A stretch of DNA of 64,000 nt from CBDATW01 sp965214965 (GCA_965214965.1 OZ244030.1:372001-436000), one strand, 5' to 3'; shown: positions 29,102 through 40,406, counted from the stretch's first letter. Numbers and translations are program-made. The notes: generated from the letters alone by a model not told the origin.

Positions 29102-29660
29102 GTGATTACTTACCACTGCATTAATGGCAGTAGGTCTAATATTTTTAAAAACCCAAAATAAAAACAAGGAGATAAATAAACTTATGGAACACCCAAGAGT
29201 AATAAATATAAATGATTTAAATAAAATTAAAGATAAAATAGAAAACAAAGAAGACTTTATTATTTATATTGGTCACAGTCTTTGTGGAGATTGCCACGCA
29301 TTTAGAGGTGGTCCTTTTAAAATAATACTGGAAAAAGAAAAAGATCTAAAATTTTATGTTGTAGACTTCTACCAAAGAAAAAAGATAAATGGAGATTGAG
29401 ATAAAATAATAGGGCCTAAAAATGATGCATTAGAAAGCCAAAACATACCTTCTCCTACAATAGAAAACTTTACTTTCTACTTCACACCTGCATTAGTTTT
29501 TATAAAAGATGGAAAAGCTCAATTTAATTGACAAGATTTCGGTGGCGGAGAAAAAAGAAATTCAAGATATTTCAGAGAAAATGAAGATAGGCAAGTTGAA
29601 GGTAATAAAAATGCTGTAAAAGATGTAATGGAATTAATATCAAAATGAAAACAAGGATAA
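29082..29660 (+). CDS. Membrane-anchored thioredoxin-like protein 2
   Basis: A 192-residue protein starting inside the end of the first copy. N-terminal anchor WLLTTALMAVGLIFL contains a UGA-Trp, which hides the true start in a standard-code reading. The redox motif is HSLCGDCHAF (CxxC), then FYVVDFYQRK, and the cis-Pro region is FTPALVFIKDGK. Sequence identity to copy 1 is low, so the duplication is old or the pair was assembled separately. The C-terminal part (GGGEKRNSRYFRENEDR) is charged. Confidence 0.78.
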
Positions 29661-29671
29661 ATCCTTTTTTT

Positions 29672-30163
29672 TTATTCATTAATGAAGGGGTCTTGTAATT
29701 TTAAATCAAAAAAACCTTCTTGTCTTTTAGCTTCGTAAATCAATGTCATTACTATGTTTGATAAATTCAAACATTTTATTTTATCACTCATAGGAATTCT
29801 CAGTAAATTTTTTGCTTGTTTCATTATATCTTCTGGTATTCCAGTGGATTCTTTTCCAAAAACAAAATAGATATCTTTTTCTTTATGTCTTAGATCAAAT
29901 TCTGTATAAAGCTTCGTGCCTTTTCTTGAAGTAAAAAAAATTTCTCCTTCAGATTTGTGTTCAATAAAATCTTTTCAACTTTCATGAATAACAGGATTTA
30001 GTTTTTTAAAATTATTAGAAGAATATCGCTTTAAAGTTGATTCATCAATTTTAAAGCCCAATGGTTTTATTAGGTGTAATTTAGCATTTGTTGCCAAGCA
30101 AGTTCTGATAATATTTCCTGTATTCAAGTGTATTTCTGGCTGGTATAGCACTATGTGTATCAT
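29672..30163 (-). CDS. trmL: tRNA (cytidine/uridine-34-2'-O)-methyltransferase
   Basis: A 163-residue SPOUT enzyme that methylates the wobble nucleotide of tRNA-Leu species. Marks are the N-terminus IHIVLYQPEIHLNTGNIIRTC, FVFGKESTGIPEDI and IPMSDKIKCLNLSNIV, the three SpoU motifs. One UGA-Trp (HESWKDF). The gene follows ptsH and converges with the thioredoxin pair. Confidence 0.95.
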
Positions 30164-30174
30164 AATATAAATAA

Positions 30175-30197
30175 AAACTAGTTTATTAAACTAGTTT
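30175..30197 (-). terminator. ptsH terminator
   Basis: Two copies of the self-complementary AAACTAGTTT flank ATT, forming a 10-bp stem, with a T-run on the minus strand. It overlaps the ptsH stop. Confidence 0.7.
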
Positions 30198-30449
30198 GTT
30201 TTCTTTCATTGCCACTTCGATTGTCCTGATTGCTTCATCTGCGTCAGAACCTTCTGCAGTTATTTGAATCTCTGAACCTTCCTTAACTCCAAGCGCCATG
30301 ATATTCATGATTGATTTTAAGTCAGCTGTTTTTTCTCCGAATACAAGTGTGATTTTTGATTCAAATTTTGATGCTGTTGAAGCAACTAAAGATGCAGGTC
30401 TTGCGTGAAGTCCAGCTGGATCTGTAATAGTTAGTTTAATTTCTGCCAT
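30186..30449 (-). CDS. ptsH: Phosphocarrier protein HPr
   Basis: An 87-residue HPr that passes phosphate from enzyme I to PTS permeases such as the EIICB at 16883-18310. The active His is in PAGLHARPAS and the regulatory Ser in LKSIMNIMAL, so control by HPr kinase is possible. AGGAG precedes the ATG. It is monocistronic in appearance, with its own terminator. Confidence 0.97.
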   Translation of the reverse strand: MAEIKLTITDPAGLHARPASLVASTASKFESKITLVFGEKTADLKSIMNIMALGVKEGSEIQITAEGSDADEAIRTIEVAMKENKLV

Positions 30450-30532
30450 AATTTTCTCCTTTTTGTTTTGTTTTTGTTGTAATAACCTATTATCATATAT
30501 ATTATAGTCTTTGAATATTATATATTCAAGTT

Positions 30533-30943
30533 TTAGAAGATTTTTTTAAATAATTGAGCCGGGATAATAGCACACCTTACTCTGTTAGGTTGATTCGAAA
30601 CCAAGCCAAAATATCCTAAATTATTTAAACCTAATTTTATTTCTGCATCGGCATTTTGTAACATTTCTTCAAACTTATAAATTATTTTTTTTGCTTCTGA
30701 CTTTGTTTTGTTTGTTAACTCTAAACAAAACAAATCAATGGCACTAGTCGCCACCATGCAAGCTACTCCTTCAAATTTTGCACTTTTTATTATTTCTTGT
30801 TCTAATATAACTTCCAAAATAAGATCATCGACGCAAAATTCAGAATTATGTCTTATCTTAATTCCTTTTTTATCATTAACAAATCCAAATGCTTCAGGTT
30901 TTTGATAGTGTTTAATTAAAATATCTCTAAATTTTGTGTTCAT
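30533..30943 (-). CDS. sufU: Iron-sulfur cluster scaffold / sulfur acceptor SufU
   Basis: A 136-residue IscU/SufU-type protein. Three conserved Cys are visible: SEFCVDD, EGVACMVATSA and RVRCAII, with the Asp after the first Cys. In Gram-positives SufU accepts sulfur from SufS. The ATG overlaps the sufS stop (TAATG), fixing the pair. It is the only Fe-S assembly protein besides SufS in the window. Confidence 0.92.
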   Translation of the reverse strand: MNTKFRDILIKHYQKPEAFGFVNDKKGIKIRHNSEFCVDDLILEVILEQEIIKSAKFEGVACMVATSAIDLFCLELTNKTKSEAKKIIYKFEEMLQNADAEIKLGLNNLGYFGLVSNQPNRVRCAIIPAQLFKKIF

Positions 30944-32169
30944 TATTTAATACCTATTATTGTTTCTACAACCTTTTCTACTGTTGTTGTTTTTAAAATA
31001 GAAATCAAATAATCAATTTCGTCTTTTGTATTATAAATACTAAATGATATTCTTATAGAATTGTTTGAAGGGCAAAAATTATTCAGTTTTGAACAAAGAT
31101 CTCCTGCTCTAGTTGCTATGTTATGATGAGCTAAATAATCTGACAGATCACTTGATGAAACACCTTTCATATTCATGACAATATTTGCAGATTCTATTCC
31201 TTTGTTATATATTTCAAAATTATCTAATACTTCTATTTCGTTGATAAAGTGTTTTTGTAATGAAAGTATGTGTTTTTGAACGTTATCCATACCAATTTTG
31301 TTTAATCAATTACAAACTTTTCCTGTTGCTATAATTGCGGGTGTGTTTTGTGTTCCGTATTCAAATTTGTAAGGTGTTTCCTTGTAATTTATTTCCCCAT
31401 CGATATTATAATCAAGTGTAGAGGAACCACCAGCAAATGGTGGATCTAATTGATCTAATAATTCTGCTCTTCCATAAATCACTCCAAGACCAGGCATTGA
31501 AAAAAGCTTGTGAGCACCTCAAATGTAGAAATCAACTCCTCATTCTGACACATATAATTTATTTGAAGCTATATGTTGTGCCCCATCAATTACTGAAATA
31601 ATGTTGTGTTCTCTACAAATAGATGATATTTTTTTGATATCTCTTTTTTGCCCAGTTGAATTAGTTGAAGAAGCAAATGTGATTACTTTGGTTTTTTCTG
31701 TAATGTGATCTTCAATAATTTCTGAAAGTTTCTGATTTGGTTTCATTTGTATCATTTTTACCACTGCTCCAACTTCTTTGGCTATTTTTCACCAATGTAA
31801 CTGATTAGCCACATGCTCTTGTGTGTTGCAAATAATCTGATCACCCGGTTTTAATTTTTGTTTTAACATCTCAGCAACAGTTATTAAACCTAAAGTTGCT
31901 CCAAAAGTAAATATAATTTCTTTTTCTTTGCAACCCATAAATAAAGCTATGTCTTTTCTTGCTTGTCGTGACTTTTCTGTAACTATTTTAGACCAAGCAA
32001 AATCACTTGAAGAATTTGAAGATGGTGTTTTATTTAAAAACATATTAACTTCTTCAATGACTTTTTTGTGTTTTAATGCTGTAGTTCCGCTATCAAAATA
32101 GATAACTTGTTTATCGCTTTTTTTTGTATTAAGGATTGGGAAGTTTTTTCTTATTTCTAAAATATTCAT
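30943..32169 (-). CDS. sufS: Cysteine desulfurase SufS/Csd
   Basis: A 408-residue PLP enzyme that provides sulfur for Fe-S clusters and thiolated tRNA. Marks are YFDSGTTALKHKKVIEEV, FTFGATLGLITVAEML, VIDGAQHI, the PLP-lysine segment IWGAHKLFSMPGLGVIYG and the active Cys in ATRAGDLCSKL. Four UGA-Trp codons interrupt it under the standard code. The neighbour sufU is translationally coupled. Confidence 0.96.
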
Positions 32170-32236
32170 ACTTATTACCTTTGCTTTGTAAATTATAACA
32201 AAGAATGTTATTATTTGTATAATAAAGGAGGTTAAA

Positions 32237-32617
32237 ATGGATTGTTTATTTTGTAAAATTATAAATAAAGAAATTTCTTCTCATAAAGTTTGAGAGAGCG
32301 AAAACTTTTATGCTTTTTTGGATATTGCACCTAAAAATGAAGGGCATACTTTATTAGTTCCAAAAAAATGTGTAAAGGATATTTTAAGTTCTGATCCAGA
32401 AATATCTAAACATGCTCATGCAGCCACAAAAAAAATCAACTTATTATTTGAAGTAAAACTAGGCTCAGAAGGATTGACTATTTTGACAAATAACAAATTA
32501 GGGCAAGAGGTCACACACTTACATTGGCATCTGATTCCTAGGTTTACAAAAGAAAATTATAGTTTACCTGAAACTATGGACTTGGATTTAGAGAAAACAT
32601 TAAAAAAACTAGCATAG
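32237..32617 (+). CDS. HIT-family protein (Hint-like nucleotide hydrolase)
   Basis: A 126-residue histidine-triad protein. The start MDCLFCKIINKEISSHKV and the triad HLHWHLIPR are standard. HINT proteins hydrolyse adenosine phosphoramidates. The ATG at 32237 has AAAGGAGG and a TATAAT box directly upstream; an in-frame UGA-Trp near residue 21 would otherwise suggest a later start. It converges with ktrB and shares a terminator. Confidence 0.95.
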
Positions 32618-32626
32618 CTAGTTTTT
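32604..32626. terminator. Bidirectional terminator between HIT gene and ktrB
   Basis: Ten-bp stem AAAAACTAGC / GCTAGTTTTT with an ATA loop. It contains the HIT stop codon and touches the ktrB stop on the other strand. Confidence 0.8.
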
Positions 32627-34196
32627 ATGAAATTATAACATCTTCTTCTCCAAAAACTAAATCAACTTCAGTTTTCTTTATGTCCATTTCTTTTGATCAT
32701 ATTGAAAGAAAAGCTGTAATACCTACTTGCCCAATCATCATTAAAATTATTATCACCCATTTTGCTCTAACTGTTAATAGTGGTGTTATTCCTGCTGATA
32801 ACCCTGTCGTTCCAAAGGCGGATGTCACTTCAAAAAATACATTATTAAATGTGAATATCGATTTTTCCATAAGTAGTTTTGTTGTGTATTGGGCATCTAG
32901 AATAATAAATACAACAGACATTCAAATTAATACAAGAGATGAAAATACCACAACTAATGACTGGTAAACTGTTTTAGCTGGTATCCTTTGCTTGAAAGCA
33001 TTGATTCTGTTTGAAGTTGAAGAATGTGTTCTTCATCTTGAAATAATAGCTAGGAAAGCAATTGCAAATGTAGTAGTTCTAATTCCCCCCGCTGTAGAAG
33101 CTGGAGATGATCCGATTCACATCATAGCAGATCACAGCATTTTTGTAGTTTCTTGAAAATAACCAATTGGTATAGTTGAAAACCCTGCGTTTCTTGTAGA
33201 AAGTGTTGTAAAAATAACAGAATTAATTACTTCAAATTTAGTGTATGCTCCTTTTGTTGAAACGAATTTTGAAGTTAATGCTTTATTCCATAATGAAGAT
33301 GGTGCTTGCGAAAATACTTCAAAACTGATAGCCAATAATGAACCTATAATAAATATTGTAAAGTACGTAAATACTGTTAGTTTTGTAAATAGAGATCATT
33401 TAAATATTCGTGAATCTTTATTTAAAACCCTATGAGTAATAAATCTTTTTACATCATAAATAACCGGGAACCCAATACCACCAATAATAACCAATATTAC
33501 CATTATTAATTTAACTCAAATATCATTTGCATATACAGCAAATGATGAAGCGCCCGTGATATCAAATCCTGCATTATTTATTGCAGAAACAGAATGGAAA
33601 AAAGCATGCCATATAGATTGTAGTGCATTCTTGTATGTTCCAATTTCTATTTCTTGTTGCTTGAAATAGAAATAAGGGGCTAGCGAAATTAATCCGATTA
33701 AAATTCCGTAAATCATTGTTTTAAAAGCAATTAAAATCACTTCTGATGATTCACCCAGTTTCATGGAACCTCTTTCTTCTTGGAATAAGAAAAGTTCTTT
33801 TAATCCGATAGCTTTTCCTAAAACTTTAAGCACAAGTATTTTAATTGCAATCACACCTATTCCACCTAGGATAATTAACCAAGCAATTATTAATTGACCC
33901 ACAAAAGTAAATTGAGTTGATGTTTGTGTAACAACTAGACCTGTATCTGTAAATGCTGATGTTGCTGTAAACAATGCGTCAAGCAATGTGAATGTTGAAC
34001 CATCACTTTTGATATATGATTTCAATGAAAAAGGGGCGTACAACATTGCCATCCCGAAAAGAATTGAATATAAATATCACCTTGCAAACTTTGAAGAATT
34101 CTTTTTCTTTCCGAAAAAGAATCTGAAAAATTGAATTATTCAACCAAAAGTTATTGAAATAAGTGACTTGTCTTTTTTGATTGATGATTTTTCCAT
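32625..34196 (-). CDS. ktrB: Potassium/sodium uptake channel subunit KtrB (TrkH family)
   Basis: A 523-residue SKT-superfamily protein with four pore repeats. The selectivity-filter strands can be read as TSAFTDTGL, VSAINNAGF, LSTRNAGF and TSAFGTTGLS, each with the conserved Gly. Transmembrane pairs surround each. It works with the KtrA ring encoded divergently at 34258. UGA-Trp codons are frequent. The ATG has no ribosome-binding site, and TATAAT lies 12 bases upstream, so the leader is very short. Confidence 0.94.
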
Positions 34197-34208
34197 ATTA
34201 CTAAAAAT

Positions 34209-34242
34209 ATTATAACAAAATACTTATAGAATAGAGTATAAT
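34209..34242. promoter_or_regulatory. Divergent ktrB/ktrA promoter region
   Basis: TATAAT boxes are present on the minus strand (34209-34214, for ktrB) and the plus strand (34237-34242, for ktrA). The short spacer means both subunits could respond to the same regulator. ktrA has GAGG; ktrB has none. Confidence 0.5.
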
Positions 34243-34257
34243 TTATTTGAGGTAATT

Positions 34258-34920
34258 ATGAAAAAAGATTATTGTGTTATAGGGCTGGGACGTTTTGGAC
34301 AAGCTGTTGTCGATAGACTTATCGATGAAGGTTTGTCGGTTATGGCACTTGATAAAGATAGAAAACTTATTAATGAGATAGCATCTAAAGTTTCCTTCTC
34401 AACATCACTAGATTCTACAAGTATTAAATCTCTAAAAGATGTGGGAATAGAATCATTTTCTCACGTATTTGTAACCATAGGTGAAGATGTAGAGGCTTCA
34501 ATTATGACTTGTGCAGCCCTAATTGAATTAGGAGTGAAAAATATTACTGCTAGAGCTAAAAACTCTGGGCATGAAATGGTACTTAGAAAAATGGGTATTA
34601 TTGACGTTGTAAAACCTGAAGAAATTACAGGCTCTAACGTTGCAATTAGAATATCTACCCAAGCTAAATCAGATGTTGTATCAATTGCTTCTGGATTATC
34701 AATTATTAAAGTCAAATTGGAAAACAATAAATATTCAGGATCACCAATTAATGAAATCAAATCCTTAAACCAAGATGGTGTTAATGTTGCTGCTATTTCA
34801 AGAAAAAACAAGACAATTTGACCAAACAATGATTCTGTTATCGAATTAGGAGACATTCTACATATAGTTACAGAAAACAAACTTATTAAAGATATTGAAT
34901 CTGCTATTAGAACAAAATAA
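34258..34920 (+). CDS. ktrA: Potassium uptake regulatory subunit KtrA (TrkA/RCK)
   Basis: A 220-residue RCK protein that forms the cytoplasmic gating ring. The RCK_N Rossmann motif is VIGLGRFGQAVVDRL followed by MALDKDRKLIN and HVFVTIGEDVEASI; the RCK_C domain starts near residue 140. It binds ATP/ADP or NAD(H) and often c-di-AMP in Firmicutes. One UGA-Trp near the end (TIWPNND). Convergent with gatB. Confidence 0.95.
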
Positions 34921-34950
34921 AAAAATAAGATTATACTTATTTTTTATTTT
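34914..34950. terminator. Bidirectional terminator between ktrA and gatB
   Basis: An A/T-rich hairpin (arms AAAATAAAAAAATAAG and CTTATTTTTTATTTT with one bulge) spans both stop codons. Confidence 0.6.
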
Positions 34951-36350
34951 AATAAAGTTTTAATAATTTCTACAGAAATTACAGGGTCTGCTTTACCTTT
35001 TGTTTTTTTCATAATTTGACCCATAAGTTGTTTTTTAACTCTTTCAGGTCTATTTTTATATGTTTCCTTAAGCTCTTGGGTGATTAAAGGTTTTATAATT
35101 TCACTAATAATTTTTTTATCTTTAATAAAACCTATTTTATTCTTTTCAATAGCTTCATTGATATCTATATTATTGATAATCATATCTTTTAAAACCTTTT
35201 TATAAACTCAGCTCGGGATCCCTTCATTAACAATTTTTGATATTAGTTCACTAAATTTTTTGGGTTCTAATTTATTATCTTTATTTTTCGCAAGCAAAGG
35301 AGCTAGGTCATTCAGTAAAATTTTGAAGTATTGTTTGGTATTTGAATTATTTTTTGAAAAATAAATAATATAATCTTTCAAATCAAATTGACCAATAATT
35401 TCATTAGTTTGTTTTTTTGTAAAATTTTCTTCTAATAATCGTTTTTTAAAGTCAATCGTATTAATTTCTATTGAATTAATTGCGTTTTTCACAAATTCAT
35501 TATCAATATAAATATCTGATATGTTTGATTCTCTAATATATTTATAATCAGAAAGTGTTTCTTTTGAACGCATAGATTTTGTCTTCTGAGATTCTTCATC
35601 AAACCTTCTCGTTTCTTGGGTTATATTTTCTCCGCTTTCCAGTTTTTCTGATTGTCTTTTTATTTCAAAATCTACCGCTTTGATGATATTGGCAGTTGAA
35701 TTAATGTTCTTTATTTCTACTTTTGTCCCGAAAGGTTTGCCGGTTTTATTTAGTGATATATTAATATCACATCTAAGAGATCCTTCTTCCATCTTAGAAT
35801 TAGAAATGGAATTATAAAACATTATTTCTCTAACTGTGTTTACATACTCAACTACTTGATTACTATTTTCAAAATCTGGTCCTGTAACAATCTCTAATAG
35901 AGGATTACCACACCTGTTGTAATCAATAAATAGTTTTTTATTTTTTCTTAATGTTTTAGCAGTGTCTTCTTCCAAGTGTGCTCTTGTAAGTGTTATTATT
36001 TTCCCATCTATTTCCAAACTACCTTTTGAACCAATTGGATTTGTATTTTGTGTTATTTGAAATCCTTTAGGAAGATCATGATATCAATAATGTTTACGAT
36101 CAAATTTTAATATTTGGTCAATATTCATACCTAGTAAATGTGATGCTTTAATTGCTAGCTCTACCGCTTTTTTGTTTACTTGTGGCATAGATCCAGGGTA
36201 AGCCAAAACAACTTCATCAACAGATATATTTGGTTTTTGCCCATAAGAGATAGGAGCTGCTGAAAACATTTTTGTTTTAGTTAATAGCTCAAGGTGGATT
36301 TCCACTCCTATTACAACATTATAATTATTCACTGTTTTCTCCTTTGACAA
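34944..36350 (-). CDS. gatB: Asp/Glu-tRNA amidotransferase subunit B
   Basis: A 468-residue GatB, the kinase subunit that activates the misacylated tRNA. It starts VVIGVEIHLELLTKTKMFSA and has LPKGFQITQ, YNRCGNPLLEIVTGP, MEEGSLRCDINISL and a C-terminal YqeY-like tail domain. Because AsnRS is also encoded here (43198-44547), the complex most likely makes Gln-tRNA(Gln). It overlaps gatA by 26 bases and ends the long pcrA-to-gatB run. Confidence 0.96.
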
Positions 36351-37707
36351 GATTTTCTATAGCTAATGAGAAGTTTAAGACTTTTTGATCTTGAAAAATG
36401 TCTCCTGCGATTTCTATACAGATTGTTTGATCTTTTGCTATAGTGAAAGGCATAACTAATGAAGGCCCCCCTGTCATATTAGTGATCTGTAAATAGTTAG
36501 CGGGAATTCCGTGTTTTGTAGATGTATGAATTGATGTTTCTTTTATTTCAGGAGGTCCTCCCCCTGTTGGAGATAATATAACATCGCATTTTTTGAAAAT
36601 TTCATGCATTTTATTAATAATTATTCTTCTGATTTTTTTTGCCTGCAGAAAGATTTTTTCTTGATTTTGTTCTGCAATGCTTACTGAACCAATTGCAATT
36701 CTTTCTTTAACTAAAGTTGCAAAGTGTTCGGTTCTTTTTTGCATAATATCTTTTTCAATATCTTTTGAAATATCAAAAGCTCCAAATGCTAATCCATTAA
36801 TTGATGATAGTTGTGAAAATCCCTCAGCAAACGCAATTGATTGATAAGTGGGGTATATTACCTTTAGAAGTTGCAAATCAAAATATAACTCCACAAATTC
36901 TACTCCTTGTTTAGCAAGTTTATCTTTTATTTTGTTAAATTTTTTTTGAATTTCTGGGCTAAAAACATCCTTATTTGTTTTAAAAATTCCTACTTTTACA
37001 CCTTTTGTTGTCGGTGTTAAGTCTGTAACAAAATCATATGATTTATTAGGTACGGATGTGAAATCTTTTTCATCAAATCCACTTGATATTGAAAGCAGTA
37101 TTGCTTGATCTCTAACATTAGTAGTAAAAAAACCAAAAGTGTCAAGAGAGGGGGCAAAAGAATGCATTCCATATCTTGAAATAATGCCATACGTCGGCTT
37201 CATTCCAACCACTTTTTCACACCAAGCTGCAGGTTGCCTAATAGAATCACCAGTATCTGTGCCTATTGAAAAAGGAACTAAACCTGCTTCTACCGCGGCT
37301 GCTGAACCAGCAGATGAACCACCAATGATTTTTTTATTATCCATAGGGTGATATACAGGTTTATAACCCGAAGTTAAACCTGTGCCTCCCATCCCAAACT
37401 CATCCATATTAGTTTTACCCACAGGAATTGCTCCGGCTTTTAATAATTTTTCCAATATAGTTGCTGTAATAAGAGATTTATGACTATCTAAAGTGCGAGA
37501 AGCTGACGTTGTATTTTGACCAGCAAAATCAACGTTATCCTTAATAAAAAAGGGTACATTATTTAATTTGCCATTTGAATTTTGTGAAGCAAACTTTTTT
37601 TCTTCATAAATTTCTAGGGCAAAGTTTGTATATTTATCTAATTCATGAGACTTTGCAAAGGTTTTTTTATAAAGATCATTATTAAGGTATTTTTTAATAT
37701 TATTCAT
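36325..37707 (-). CDS. gatA: Asp/Glu-tRNA amidotransferase subunit A (amidase)
   Basis: A 460-residue amidase-signature protein that releases ammonia from glutamine. The catalytic Ser-cisSer-Lys set lies in PFFIKDNVDF (Lys), IIGGSSAGSAAAVEAG and GTDTGDSIRQPAAWCE (Ser nucleophile), followed by MKPTYGIISRYG. Length is a little below typical. Few UGA codons, so the frame is continuous. Overlaps gatC by eight bases and gatB by 26. Confidence 0.97.
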   Translation of the reverse strand: MNNIKKYLNNDLYKKTFAKSHELDKYTNFALEIYEEKKFASQNSNGKLNNVPFFIKDNVDFAGQNTTSASRTLDSHKSLITATILEKLLKAGAIPVGKTNMDEFGMGGTGLTSGYKPVYHPMDNKKIIGGSSAGSAAAVEAGLVPFSIGTDTGDSIRQPAAWCEKVVGMKPTYGIISRYGMHSFAPSLDTFGFFTTNVRDQAILLSISSGFDEKDFTSVPNKSYDFVTDLTPTTKGVKVGIFKTNKDVFSPEIQKKFNKIKDKLAKQGVEFVELYFDLQLLKVIYPTYQSIAFAEGFSQLSSINGLAFGAFDISKDIEKDIMQKRTEHFATLVKERIAIGSVSIAEQNQEKIFLQAKKIRRIIINKMHEIFKKCDVILSPTGGGPPEIKETSIHTSTKHGIPANYLQITNMTGGPSLVMPFTIAKDQTICIEIAGDIFQDQKVLNFSLAIENLVKGENSE

Positions 37708-37972
37708 CTTTTGCGCCTTTCAAAACAACAAAATTTTCTTCGTTAGTATTAATATTTTGTTTGAATTCACTTTCGAAAGTTTGCCCTATTTTATCTTCTC
37801 TTAAGAATGTTTTTTTAATATCGTAAGGGAAGTCAGATGGGTCTATACCTGTTGTATCAATTTCTGAAAGTGTTTCAAAAGTTTTAAAAATAACATCAAA
37901 AATTAATTTTATATCCTTACTATTTTTTTCTTGTGTTAACATTGTGCTTTTAATTATTTTTTCTAGTTCCAT
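37700..37972 (-). CDS. gatC: Asp/Glu-tRNA amidotransferase subunit C
   Basis: A 90-residue small subunit that stabilises GatA-GatB. The conserved part is the C-terminal half with SEIDTTGIDPSDFPYDIKKTF, where other GatC proteins have the LREDV-type motif (here LREDKIG). It starts 10 bases after the ligA stop, with AGGAG just upstream. Confidence 0.9.
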   Translation of the reverse strand: MELEKIIKSTMLTQEKNSKDIKLIFDVIFKTFETLSEIDTTGIDPSDFPYDIKKTFLREDKIGQTFESEFKQNINTNEENFVVLKGAKDE

Positions 37973-37981
37973 AAATACTCC

Positions 37982-39982
37982 TTATAAATTTGTGAAAAAA
38001 TCTAAATCAATTAATTTAATTGATAATTCTTTTGCTTTTTTTAGTTTAGATCCAGCATCTTGGCCTACCAAAACATAATCTGTTTTGGCAGAAACAGAAC
38101 TAGACACATTACCTCCGTATTTTTCTATAATATTTTTATAAAAATTACGTGGTTTTTCAAACTTTCCAGTTATTACAAATATCTTATTTGTAATTTTTAC
38201 ATTATTAATTATACTATTATTTTCAAAAGAAATGTTTTGGTCTTGTTCTTTTAAGAAATTGATAAATTCTTGATTTTTAGGATTTTGTATTCACTCAAAT
38301 AAAGAAAATGCTATTTTGTCACCTATTTCATGTATTGAAGATATATTATCTTTGGATTTTATATTCAAAATTTTATCAAAACTAGAAAAATTTTGAGCTA
38401 TTAACTTTGCGCTCTTTGAGCCTATGTGCTTAATACCGATGGCAAATAATAATTTATCTAATCCTTGATTCTTGGCTTTTTCAATTTCAGATAGTAAATT
38501 ATCAACAGATTTTTTTCCAAAATTTTCTAATTTTTCTATAGTCTTATATTTATTTTTAAGAAGATAAATGTCTTCAAATTTTTTCAAAATTTTTAATTTA
38601 TAAAATCTTCTGATAACTTTTTCACCCAGACCCATAATATCCATGCCTTTTCTAGAAGTAAAATGAATAAGAGCTTGGATTTGTTTTTCGTCACACTGAT
38701 TATTTATGCAAAATTGATCAACGTCTGTGCTTTTTTTAACTAAAACTGATTGGCAACTTGGACATTTTTCTGTTTTTTTTCAAACAACTAATTTTGAATC
38801 TCTTTTATTTTTAACTACGCAAATAATCTCTGGAATAATATCTCCTGCTTTATTTATTATTACATAATCTCCAATTCTAATATCTTTTTCAAAAATAAAT
38901 TCTGCATTGTGAAGTGTTGAAGCAGACACAATAGTACCACCTACTCTAACAGGCTCTAATTTTGCATTGTATGTAATTTTACCTGTTCTACCTACTGTGG
39001 GAAATATGTCCAACACAATAGTTTCTACTTTTTCTGTAGGTAATTTAAATGCTGTTGCTCATTTAGGGTGTTTTACAGTCGAACCTATTAAACTTCTAAT
39101 TGAAATATCATTAACTTTAATAACTACGCCGTCAATTTCAAAGTCATAATTATCTCTGTTACTTATAATATGATTAATTCTTGAAATAACTTTGTTTATA
39201 CTTGAACATATTTTACTTTCACTTGAGACTTGGGCATTATTTCTTGCTAAATATTTTATTATTTCTGATTGTTTTTCTATTCCTAATTTAGCGCAATCAC
39301 TATCAGAAATTCAATATAAAACGGCTTGTAGTTTGCGGGATTTTGATATATTTGAATCCAAAACTCTAATCGAGCCTGCGGCTGCATTTCTTGGATTTGC
39401 AAACAATTTTTCCTTTTTTTTCTCTTTTGTTTTATTAATTCTTATAAATTCATCTTTAGAAAGGAAAACTTCTCCTCTAATTTCAAAGTCTTTTATATTA
39501 TTATTAACTTTTAAAGGTATTGAAAATATTTTTGAAATATTTTCAGTTATATTTTCGCCTACAGTTCCATCTCCTCTTGTTGCCGCATATTTTAGTACCC
39601 CATCTTCATAAACTACAGATACTGCTAAACCATCAATTTTTAATTCTACAAAATATTCTATTTCATCTAACCCTGTGGATTTTTTAATGTCTGAATCAAA
39701 CTTTATTAAATCTTCATTGCTAAATGCGTTTGACAAAGATAACATTTGGTATTTATGCTTAACCTTATCTAAAGAATCGATGACTTTTCCACCTACTCTT
39801 TTAGTTGGCGAATCGTTTGTTACTAATTCTGGATAGTGAGCTTCTAATTCCAAAAGGCGTAGCATAGAAGCATCGTATACTTCATCTGCTACTATTGGAT
39901 TGTCTAAAACATAATATTGGTAACCTCAGTGATTTAATTTTTCTTTTAATGCGTTAATTTCATTAACTATATTTTTTGACAT
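37982..39982 (-). CDS. ligA: NAD-dependent DNA ligase
   Basis: A 666-residue LigA. The Ia domain has YYVLDNPIVADEVYD, the adenylation site is YFVELKIDGLAVS (KxDG, catalytic Lys), then ATRGDGTVGENIT and NPRNAAAGSIR. After the OB fold come a Cys4 zinc finger (CPSC...C...C), helix-hairpin-helix repeats, and a BRCT domain near the end (FVITGKFEKPRNFYKNIIEKYGG). Several UGA-Trp codons. Its ATG overlaps the stop of the upstream DUF2304-like gene (TAATG). Confidence 0.96.
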
Positions 39983-40404
39983 TATTGTGATCTATAATTT
40001 CTAGGGTTATTTTTACGTTTTTCATACTCACTGTGGTTTTCGTTGATACTATATCTTTGGTCTATTTTTTCAACCATAGAATTTAATGTTTGTATTTTTA
40101 TGCTCATTTTAAATGTTTTCACTATTAAATAAAGCAAAGCAATTACTACAAGAGTAAATGATATGTTGGTTACACCAAAATCATTGAGAATTTTTAATAA
40201 TAACTCCGACCCATAACTTGTGTTATATACTACAACAATTATCGTACCAATTATTAATAGTAAAATTGAGTATAGAGCTTTGTTTTCAGCTTTAGTATTT
40301 TTTTTAGTTGTTCCTGCCAAGACAATTAAATAAACTACTGAAAAAACTAATCAAGAAATAGAAATGAATAATTTAAGATTTATTTTTATAAATTCTAAAA
40401 TCAT
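39982..40404 (-). CDS. DUF2304-like small membrane protein
   Basis: A 140-residue protein with three hydrophobic segments (about 8-30, 43-58 and 75-91). A UGA-Trp near residue 18 hides the true start; GAGG nine bases before 40404 supports it. The end of the third segment leads into an amphipathic stretch (IQTLNSMVEKIDQRYSI), the usual DUF2304 layout. DUF2304 proteins are typically encoded next to GT2 glycosyltransferases, as here, and may anchor or assist them. Family assignment is by pattern only. Confidence 0.62.
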
Positions 40405-40406
40405 AG

